A program made the translations under genes and the position numbers. Below the pieces are notes generated by a model. The model did not search any database. It was given only the letters and a program-made list of their open reading frames with translations, and had not been told where the DNA came from. 42,259 nucleotides of DNA. It comes from a bacterium. GTDB taxonomy: Bacteria > Bacteroidota > Bacteroidia > NS11-12g > UBA955. Where the stretch lies: contig JAQSCZ010000022.1 in assembly GCA_029945665.1 (NCBI GenBank), positions 1 through 42,259 of the forward strand, given 5' to 3'. Shown here piece by piece: positions 1-5,631 of the stretch (positions within the stretch are counted from its first letter, which is position 1; every line of letters begins with the position of its first letter).

Positions 1-66
1 GAGCTCACGAATGATTTATTGCCAAATCTTGGAAAAGTTCGGATCAGTGTGATATGGATTGACTAA
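1..66 (+). CDS. Possible 3' end of an upstream gene (partial)
   Basis: Frame 1 is open from the first base to a TAA at 64-66 and would encode about 21 residues ending in KVRISVIWID. The hydrophobic/basic mix is compatible with a protein C-terminus, and the next gene candidate begins 20 bp further on in the same direction. The piece is far too short to assign a family, and an open frame of this length can occur by chance. Function unknown. Confidence 0.25.
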   Translation, partial: ELTNDLLPNLGKVRISVIWID

Positions 67-85
67 CTCTAATCGATAAAGCATT

Positions 86-727
86 ATGAAAAATGAACCA
101 AACACTTACAGACATCAACCATCAACAAGAGAATACTTGATTGCATTGGCAAACTACCCGTACTTTACAAACTTACTAAACCCTGAAAACAAGCCTTACA
201 AACAATTATTTTATTGGTTGAGATAAAAGGAGACCTATTTCAGCGAAGAACGTAGGAAGTTACCAAATATTAAAGAAATCGGAGAAGAGCTAAAGCTAGA
301 TTCGTCAAAAGTAACAAAACACATTAAAATGATTTATGATGACATTCATGAATTAAATGATAAACAACCAAATCTGTTTTGCTCTGCCGGTCATGAGATT
401 TGTTTTCTTTCCTTCACTTATCTTGGGGATTATGCATATTTTAATTTAGGATTGAATACAATTCCAAGAAAAGGTGAATCATTCAGATTTCCATTTATCA
501 GACCGAGAAATGGAGGAGATGCATTTTATGTTCAAGAGGTGGCCCATTCGATTGAAAAAGGAAAGCAAGAAATAAGCATTTACCTAACTCAGGAATATCC
601 CAACACATATTTTCAATTATTAAAGGAAAAGGCCTATTTATGGAGGGATATCTCATTTTCAGAGTTGATAAGAGAAGGACCTTATGGTTTTGAGGACAAA
701 CTAATCAAATTGCATAACAGTTTATAA
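86..727 (+). pseudogene. Unrecognised HTH-like protein gene interrupted by one in-frame stop
   Basis: Reading from ATG 86 gives one continuous frame to TAA 725-727 except for a single TAA at 224-226 (codon 47). The frame is the same on both sides: residues before the stop (PSTREYLIALANYPYF) and after it (LPNIKEIGEELKLDSSKVTK) both look like normal protein. The full product would be 213 codons. The stretch just after the stop resembles a helix-turn-helix (EIGEELKLDSSKVTKHIKMI); the rest is mixed alpha/beta and I do not recognise it. A shorter product of 132 aa could start at ATG 329, but that would lose the HTH. Either the gene is a nonsense pseudogene, or the TAA is a one-base sequencing or culture mutation. 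It lies at the left edge of a defence-type island; no promoter was identified. Confidence 0.55.
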
Positions 728-922
728 TTCTTTATTACATTTATACTGTGTCAATAATTCCATCAAATTATTAGTTTCTAAATTTAACCTTGAATTTGTT
801 TTTAACAATTGCAGCATTCAAGATTTAATAAAGTTCACTCCAAAAATCCGGCTTTATTTATATTGTTAATAATTGTGTGCTATTTGTTGACAAAAACCGT
901 AGGTAGGCAAAATAATTAAAAC

Positions 923-930
923 TATATTTG
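923..930 (+). promoter_or_regulatory. Bacteroidetes-type -7 element (TATATTTG)
   Basis: TATATTTG matches the Bacteroidetes -7 consensus TAnnTTTG and lies 23 bp before the ATG of the XRE/ImmA gene. No TTTG at the usual 19-21 bp upstream spacing was found, so only the -7 half is supported. Because the downstream gene encodes an XRE repressor-like protein, autoregulation is plausible but not shown. Confidence 0.4.
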
Positions 931-953
931 TGTCAACCAATAAATAATTTGCC

Positions 954-2024
954 ATGAATACATTTAATCACAAAATAACATTGCTGAGAGATATCTCGGG
1001 CTTTTCAATGAATGAGCTAGCTGAAAAAATTGGTGTTTCAAGACAAGCGATTTTTAAATATGAGAATGGTGACATGAAACCCGACAGTACTATTCTTATA
1101 AAATTAGCAAATGCTTTAGGTGTATCAACTGATTACTTTTTTCAAAATAATTCTTCTGGTCCAACAATTAAGCTAGCCAGTATAGCCCACAGAGAAAAGA
1201 ACAAGGTTGAGGAGCAGGAATTTGAGAAGATAAAAAGAGAAACAATTGATTTCATATTGCGTTTAATTGATTTAGAGCAGATTGCTAATGCAAGACAGGA
1301 ATTTAGCAATCCCCTAAGTGAAATTAGTATCAAGTCAAATAATGATATAGAGAAAGCGACCAAAGTATTAAGGAAAAAATGGAGCTTGGGAACGATGCCC
1401 ATAGCAAATGTTGTTCAACTTTTGGAATCAAAAGGTATTAAAATTTTTGAAGTTGAAAAATCAAATAAGTTTGAGGGATTTGCTGCTTGGGTAGGTAGGA
1501 TTCCAATAATTGTAATTAATTCTTCGATTCAAGAAGTTACCAGAGTAAGATTTACAACCCTCCATGAATTAGGCCATATACTATTAGACTTTTGTGAAAG
1601 CTTAGATGAAATTAGCATTGAAAGATTATGTGATGCATTTTCGAGTGAGCTATTATTTCCAAAGGAATTAGTAGTGATAGAACTCGGTGATACTAGAACA
1701 AAAATTAGTGTTGAAGAGCTAATATATGTTAAAAAAAAGTATGGATTTTCGATACAGGCAATAATCTTTTCGGCACTTAATGCTAATGTTATTAGTAAGA
1801 CCACATATTTTTCATGGAAAAAGTTATACGACCAATGGTATAAAGAGGGCCGAGATTTTGGCAAATATGAAGCAAATGAATGTCCACAGCGATTTAATAT
1901 GCTCTTATACAATTGTATTTCAGAGGATAAAATATCAATCGGAAAAGCATCAATTTTATCTAAACAAGATGAGAGTGAATTAAAGAAAAAGTATCAACTA
2001 TTTGACAACCACATAACTGATTAA
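954..2024 (+). CDS. XRE-family HTH / ImmA-IrrE metallopeptidase regulator
   Basis: This 356-aa protein has an N-terminal XRE helix-turn-helix at about residues 8-63 (ELAEKIGVSRQAIFKYENGD). Its second half is a zinc-dependent ImmA/IrrE peptidase (DUF955): the HELGH motif gives H204, E205 and H208, and E223 in the following IERLCDAFSSELLFP segment fits the third zinc ligand. Proteins of this architecture are known from phages, integrative elements and toxin-antitoxin-like loci; ImmA-type peptidases cleave a partner repressor to switch on an element or stress response. It is followed after only 4 bp by a PIN-like gene, so the two are probably co-transcribed as a regulator/toxin-like pair. Which protein it cleaves cannot be seen. 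The start ATG 954 sits 23 bp from a TATATTTG -7 element. High confidence for the domains, moderate for the role. Confidence 0.9.
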   Translation: MNTFNHKITLLRDISGFSMNELAEKIGVSRQAIFKYENGDMKPDSTILIKLANALGVSTDYFFQNNSSGPTIKLASIAHREKNKVEEQEFEKIKRETIDFILRLIDLEQIANARQEFSNPLSEISIKSNNDIEKATKVLRKKWSLGTMPIANVVQLLESKGIKIFEVEKSNKFEGFAAWVGRIPIIVINSSIQEVTRVRFTTLHELGHILLDFCESLDEISIERLCDAFSSELLFPKELVVIELGDTRTKISVEELIYVKKKYGFSIQAIIFSALNANVISKTTYFSWKKLYDQWYKEGRDFGKYEANECPQRFNMLLYNCISEDKISIGKASILSKQDESELKKKYQLFDNHITD

Positions 2025-2028
2025 GAAA

Positions 2029-2415
2029 ATGAATATAATTTGTAGAGATTTAGAAGATTTTAAAAAACTGTATGACAGGAAAATAATTCAATCGGCCATG
2101 TTATTGGGCGACTCTTTTTCATCTACAGATTTTGTTATGGATTCGTATAAGAACATTATTAATGAAATCGATATTAGTTGCATGACAATTAAATCATTTC
2201 CCAAAAATGAATTACTTGAAATAAATAAATTACACAATAAATTTAGTCAAAATCTATCCTTTACTGATTGTTCAATTTTACTCCTAGCAATAAACTCTGG
2301 AGGGTATGTATTGTCAAATGAAAATATAATTGCAAGAATATGTGCAATGTACCAAATAGTTACCTACACAACAGAAAATTACAGTTTAAATATAAAATTA
2401 AAAAAAACAGGATAA
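2029..2415 (+). CDS. PIN-like domain protein, partner of the XRE/ImmA gene
   Basis: The 128-aa product starts 4 bp after the XRE/ImmA stop codon. Its second half has the signature order of PIN-domain ribonucleases: LSFTDCSILLLAI (D80 in the position of a conserved acidic residue) followed by GGYVLSNENIIARICAMYQI, which matches the family's vLt.D..l...a...gi segment. The last acidic position appears to be Asn/Glu (SNEN) rather than Asp, and the usual N-terminal Asp of the strand-1 motif is not obvious, so catalytic activity is uncertain. Homologous XRE-peptidase plus PIN pairs occur in mobile regions. It may be a toxin whose activity or level is controlled by the upstream metallopeptidase, or a degenerate PIN-fold regulatory partner. 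The gene is AT-rich like its neighbour. Confidence 0.6.
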   Translation: MNIICRDLEDFKKLYDRKIIQSAMLLGDSFSSTDFVMDSYKNIINEIDISCMTIKSFPKNELLEINKLHNKFSQNLSFTDCSILLLAINSGGYVLSNENIIARICAMYQIVTYTTENYSLNIKLKKTG

Positions 2416-2430
2416 TCATATAGCAAAAAA

Positions 2431-2447
2431 CCAGGCGGGGAGCCTGG
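2431..2447 (-). terminator. Hairpin terminator, U-tract on the minus strand
   Basis: CCAGGC (2431-2436), loop GGGGA, GCCTGG (2442-2447) forms a strong stem. Read on the minus strand it is followed by six T (the AAAAAA at 2425-2430), so it is a good rho-independent terminator for leftward transcription. On the plus strand the stem is followed by CTTAAAA, a weaker signal. It may still end the XRE/PIN transcript. Confidence 0.55.
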
Positions 2448-2448
2448 C

Positions 2449-2571
2449 TTAAAACTTCGTCGGTTTTAATTGTAATCTTTTATAGAAGGGCTCGCAACCC
2501 AAATCTATATCGGCAAAAATAGCTTTATTTTTGATATAAACAATAGCTTCATCCCCCCGCTTAAAAATTTC
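2449..2571 (-). pseudogene. Minus-strand C-terminal gene remnant ahead of the hairpin
   Basis: On the minus strand a frame open from 2571 to a TAA at 2449-2451 encodes about 40 residues including DEAIVYIKNKAIFADIDLG. It ends two bases from a hairpin with a T6 tract, exactly where a gene end would be expected. The frame is closed upstream by TAA (2572-2574) and no intact start is present, so it looks like the surviving 3' end of a leftward gene disrupted when the flanking operons were acquired. Family unknown; the call rests on the protein-like composition plus the terminator. Confidence 0.35.
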
Positions 2572-2684
2572 TTACATTAGAAGTATCTGTTAAAAGTTAG
2601 CAGATTAATTGTCATCCTTTAATGGTATTCCATTCAAAGTAGCTAGATAATTGCCTTGAAATAGGCAAAATTAAACAAGTCGTT

Positions 2685-2708
2685 AAACAAACAAACAAAC
2701 AAACAAAC
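2685..2708 (+). repeat. Six-unit AAAC tetranucleotide tract before bilA
   Basis: Six perfect copies of AAAC (2685-2708) continue into an A/C-only stretch (AAAAAC, AAAAAAAC) up to ATG 2726. It occupies the 5' leader of the Ubl-E2-DUB-E1 operon. Tetranucleotide tracts in promoters or leaders are a known substrate for slipped-strand phase variation. A-rich leaders are also normal at Bacteroidetes translation starts, so the tract could simply be a translation enhancer. Confidence 0.85.
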
Positions 2709-2725
2709 AAAAACAAAAAAACAAA

Positions 2726-3217
2726 ATGAATAAGTCTATTCAAATATTTCTCCATAGCGAGAATACAAAAGAACCCAAATTAGTGGATGTAGCAGAAAAT
2801 GCTACTGTTGATCAAATTTGCATGAAAAACAATGAAGTTTTTCACAATCCTGATGATTCGGAAGTTAAATTTCTAGTATTTAATGAGGACGAGGATGCCC
2901 CAATAGAAAAGAAAATGGGCAAAATCGAAAATGGCAAACGCCCAAGGATACATTGTCATAGATGTAGCAAGGTTGATGTCAGCGTTAATTATATGGATAA
3001 AACAATTTCCTTATCCTCTTCTCCTTCATTTACAATTCATAAAATTCGGTTTAAAGCCGCAAAAGAATTAAATATCAGTGAAGCAGATGCTGCAGATTTA
3101 GTAATTATGTTTAATAATGAGGTTTTAAGCGACACAAGTCATATTGGCTCGTATGTCAGTTACCCTGACTGTAAAATCAAGTTATCCTTAGTACCTGATA
3201 AACGTGTAAATGGATGA
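2726..3217 (+). CDS. bilA: Ubiquitin-like protein with two beta-grasp domains (BilA-like)
   Basis: The 163-aa product has two ubiquitin-like segments. Residues about 3-75 run from SIQIFLH through a KFLVFNEDED strand; residues about 83-158 run from VDVSVNYMDKTISLS through KIRFKAAKEL, AADLVIMFNNEVLSD and KIKLSLVPDK. They are joined by a conserved-looking linker, RIHCHRCSKV (C77 and C80). The chain ends in KRVNG with glycine as the last residue, as required of a conjugatable Ubl, so it may not need proteolytic maturation. Two fused Ubl folds next to E2, JAMM peptidase and E1 genes is the BilA architecture of the bacterial ISG15-like antiphage system, in which BilA is conjugated to a phage tail-fibre protein. 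The stop codon overlaps the next ATG by 4 bp (ATGA). Family assignment is by motif and gene order; no database search was possible. Confidence 0.85.
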   Translation: MNKSIQIFLHSENTKEPKLVDVAENATVDQICMKNNEVFHNPDDSEVKFLVFNEDEDAPIEKKMGKIENGKRPRIHCHRCSKVDVSVNYMDKTISLSSSPSFTIHKIRFKAAKELNISEADAADLVIMFNNEVLSDTSHIGSYVSYPDCKIKLSLVPDKRVNG

Positions 3218-3690
3218 GCATAGATTTATTAACGTTTAGAAAGGATTTAGAAGAAGCCAATTTTCAGATTGGAATTGACAAAGGCATGTGGAATGTTGCA
3301 GATGAAAATCTGCAATGCTCCACATGGCCTAAGGTCATAATTTGGATTAAAGCAGCTTCTAAGAATGATGGTCCGGAAAGGTACTATTTCAATTTTGACC
3401 TTACAGGATATCCGAATACAGCGCCAACATGCTGTCCTTGGAGTTCAGTAAAGGATGAAAGATTGCCGGATGAATTATGGCCAAAGGGAATCAAAGTTGT
3501 TTCTTCGGTATTTAATCCCGGTTGGAATAAGACTGCATTATATGCTCCATGTGATAGAGTAGCAATGATTGGGCATGAGAATTGGAAAAGTGAATTTCCG
3601 CATCTATGGTGGAATCCAAGTTTTACAATTGAAAAATATCTTAATTTTCTTTATAGAATACTTAACTCTTCAGATTATGCAAATTCCTAA
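3214..3690 (+). CDS. bilB: E2-like ubiquitin-conjugating protein (BilB-like)
   Basis: This 158-aa protein starts within the bilA stop (ATGA overlap). Its pattern fits bacterial E2 proteins of Ubl operons: a beta strand (YYFNFDLTGYP), a proline-rich turn (YPNTAPTCCPW), then NPGWNKTALYAPCDRVAM and a C-terminal helix (FTIEKYLNFLYRIL). C113 in LYAPCDR is the best candidate for the thioester cysteine, since it lies in the position where E2 folds place the active site after the beta sheet; C73 and C74 are less likely. The expected role is to take the activated Ubl from the E1 and pass it to a target without a recognisable E3. The last 14 bp overlap the bilC start. Moderately high confidence, based on neighbours as well as motifs. 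Confidence 0.8.
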   Translation: MSIDLLTFRKDLEEANFQIGIDKGMWNVADENLQCSTWPKVIIWIKAASKNDGPERYYFNFDLTGYPNTAPTCCPWSSVKDERLPDELWPKGIKVVSSVFNPGWNKTALYAPCDRVAMIGHENWKSEFPHLWWNPSFTIEKYLNFLYRILNSSDYANS

Positions 3691-4141
3691 ATTAATTATA
3701 CCTAAGAAGGTTTGGCAATGTCTCATTAAAGACTTAAAAGTTAAAGGCGAAGGTAAACGCGAAAGTGGAGCGTTCTTACTTGGGACGGATAATAACATTA
3801 CTGAGTACATATGTTATGATACACTTTATTCAAAGTCATTTGAAAGTGGAATAATCGAATTTGAAAGTATAGGATACATACCCTTATGGGAATACTGCAA
3901 GAGGAACAAGTTGAAGGTTCTTGCTGATGTGCATACACATCCCTATCAATGGACTGGCCAAAGCACTCTTGACAAAGAACATCCAATGATTACAGAAGTT
4001 GGCCATTTTGGCCTTATTGTGCCACAATATGCATCCAAAAGAAACCAAGATTTAACTGGTGTTGGAATTTACGAATATCTAGGGAAATATAAATGGAGAA
4101 CATGGAAAACTGAATCAGGAATTTTAACAATAAAATCCTAA
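3677..4141 (+). CDS. bilC: JAMM/MPN+ metalloprotease, deubiquitinase-like (BilC-like)
   Basis: Start ATG 3677 gives 154 aa (MQIPKLIIPK) and a 14-bp overlap with the E2 gene; a longer reading from 3569 would overlap by about 120 bp and is unlikely. The complete JAMM zinc motif is present: E29 in RESGAFLLG, then H86-x-H88 followed by seven residues, S96, two residues and D99 (VHTHPYQWTGQSTLD). This is the H-x-H-x7-S-x2-D signature of isopeptidases that remove ubiquitin. In Bil operons this enzyme removes BilA from conjugates or processes its C-terminus. Because this BilA already ends in glycine, deconjugation is the more likely job here. All catalytic residues are intact. Confidence 0.9.
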   Translation: MQIPKLIIPKKVWQCLIKDLKVKGEGKRESGAFLLGTDNNITEYICYDTLYSKSFESGIIEFESIGYIPLWEYCKRNKLKVLADVHTHPYQWTGQSTLDKEHPMITEVGHFGLIVPQYASKRNQDLTGVGIYEYLGKYKWRTWKTESGILTIKS

Positions 4142-4145
4142 AACA

Positions 4146-5492
4146 ATGGAAATTACAGAAAACAATGCAAACAGACTTGCATTTGCCCTTATAGAGAAAC
4201 ATCAATTGTCCTATTCTGATGCAGAAAGCAACCTTTTAAATTTAAATTTAAATCTACAATGTGGTGAAAAAATAAAGGAATCTATTCCATTACAAGCGGC
4301 GATTTTAACTGCTATAAATACTGGAAAAAGAGCATTTTTAGGAGGTGTATTTATTAATTTACCTGATAATACTCCTTGCCTTGTCAATTGGCCTCAGAAA
4401 CTAAACTTTAATGAGTTAGTTGAATTTTTAGGTGCAAAAATAAATAAGGAATTAGAATGCGACAATTTTTCATTGTACTTTGGATTGCCATGTATAAATA
4501 AAAATTCACTTAGAGTGGTTTGTGATAGTTGGAAAGGCGGGGTTTTAACACCTGATGATTCTTTTGTTTTTGAAGAAAATGGAAATCTCCCTTTAGGCGG
4601 AATATTAGCAGGAGCACTAGGTATTTGTCATGCTTTTTATAAGGCTTCCAATATTGATAATATTTGCGGAAATGAATCCTTTGGCTTGTCTTTACTTGAT
4701 TTGGATGGTGAATGGAAAACTTGTCAAAATGAAGAACCAGAAATAATTTACCTTCCAAAAAACTATTGGATTTTAGGTTTAGGGCATTTAGGGCAAGCAT
4801 ACCTATGGAGTATAGGTTTATTACCATACCAAATGCATAAAAAGGTCAATTTTATTCTTCAGGATTATGATATTGTTAATGAAGCAAACTATTCTGCTGG
4901 CTTATTGTGTGAAATGGCCCACGACAAATTAAAAAAAACGAGAGTATGTGCTAACTGGCTTGAAGAAAGAGGGTTCATTACTTCAATTTCTGAAAGGATG
5001 TTTAATTCCAATACTGTTCGTATAGAGGATGAGCCATTTATAGCGTTATGCGGATTTGATTCTGGTAAATCAAGACTTGCACTTGAAAACGCTGGATTTG
5101 ATTTAGTTGTTGAAGCCGGATTAGGAGGAAGACTTTCTAATTTTGATACTATTGTTATTCATACTTTTCCAAATGGTTCAAAACAACCTAATGAAATATG
5201 GACTTCTGACACTGCTGTCAATATAAATCCAAGCCTCTTAAATGCTTTTGAAGGCAACGAAATTTGCGGTATCTTACCAATTAAAATTGCTAGTAAATCT
5301 ATTTCAGCTTCATTTGTAGGCGCATTTACTGGGGCAATTGTTATTGCAGAATTATTGAAAGGATTGCATGGAAAAAAACGAATAGATAAAGCTGTGATTT
5401 CAATGAGGAATCTGGATTATAAGAAAATTATTTATAATGAGATTAACTATACTACAGAAATGGCTAAAAATGGGTTTGAAGAGAATAAATAA
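4146..5492 (+). CDS. bilD: E1-like Ubl-activating enzyme (ThiF/E1 fold, BilD-like)
   Basis: The 448-aa protein begins 4 bp after bilC. Residues about 200-440 form the ThiF/E1 adenylation domain. They contain an ATP-binding GLGHLG loop (211-216), the acidic pair in LQDYDIVNEANYSAG (D240, D242, N245/N248), and a late cysteine in EGNEICGILPIK (C374) that is a candidate catalytic thioester residue, followed by the hydrophobic SASFVGAFTGAIVIAELL helix. The N-terminal 200 residues are unlike canonical E1 parts and resemble the extra N-terminal region of bacterial E1s in Ubl operons; their function is unknown. Expected reaction: ATP-dependent adenylation of the BilA C-terminal glycine and transfer to the E2. 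It closes the operon; 139 bp separate it from hsdR. Confidence 0.85.
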   Translation: MEITENNANRLAFALIEKHQLSYSDAESNLLNLNLNLQCGEKIKESIPLQAAILTAINTGKRAFLGGVFINLPDNTPCLVNWPQKLNFNELVEFLGAKINKELECDNFSLYFGLPCINKNSLRVVCDSWKGGVLTPDDSFVFEENGNLPLGGILAGALGICHAFYKASNIDNICGNESFGLSLLDLDGEWKTCQNEEPEIIYLPKNYWILGLGHLGQAYLWSIGLLPYQMHKKVNFILQDYDIVNEANYSAGLLCEMAHDKLKKTRVCANWLEERGFITSISERMFNSNTVRIEDEPFIALCGFDSGKSRLALENAGFDLVVEAGLGGRLSNFDTIVIHTFPNGSKQPNEIWTSDTAVNINPSLLNAFEGNEICGILPIKIASKSISASFVGAFTGAIVIAELLKGLHGKKRIDKAVISMRNLDYKKIIYNEINYTTEMAKNGFEENK

Positions 5493-5631
5493 ACATAATG
5501 ACTAATTAGCTTTTTTGAATATCCCTAATTTCGGAAAGCTATAACAAGTTTTGAATAAGTGAATAATTTGGCAATCAGACTGAAAGCCTCTATTTTTGAA
5601 GAAAAAGAAAGATTTGTCTTTTAATTAATCA

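Larger units (their letters stand above)
2416..2725. other. Intergenic region between the PIN gene and the ubiquitin-like operon
   Basis: These 310 bp hold the hairpin terminator, the minus-strand gene remnant, a small hairpin (TTGCC/GGCAA near 2651-2667) and the AAAC tetranucleotide tract directly before the Ubl gene. The promoter of the Bil-like operon must lie here or in the PIN gene, but no clean TAnnTTTG element was recognised. Confidence 0.6.

Noticed and set aside
224-226. Programmed readthrough of the TAA in the first gene
   Set aside because: TAA is the least leaky stop and no downstream stimulatory structure is evident; mutation or sequence error is simpler.
1529-1912. 127-codon minus-strand frame opposite the ImmA domain
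   Set aside because: Antisense of the HELGH-containing gene, no motif, no plausible promoter.
2685-2725. AAAC tract as a CRISPR or direct-repeat array
   Set aside because: The unit is only 4 bp with no spacers; it is a microsatellite-type tract.
3569-3676. Longer start for the JAMM protease at 3569
   Set aside because: It would overlap the E2 gene by about 120 bp and adds residues that are only the shifted reading of the E2 C-terminus.
5508-5542. Possible terminator after the E1-like gene (TAGCTTTT / GAAAGCTA)
   Set aside because: The stem is short and the loop long, with no T-tract after it; too weak to call.
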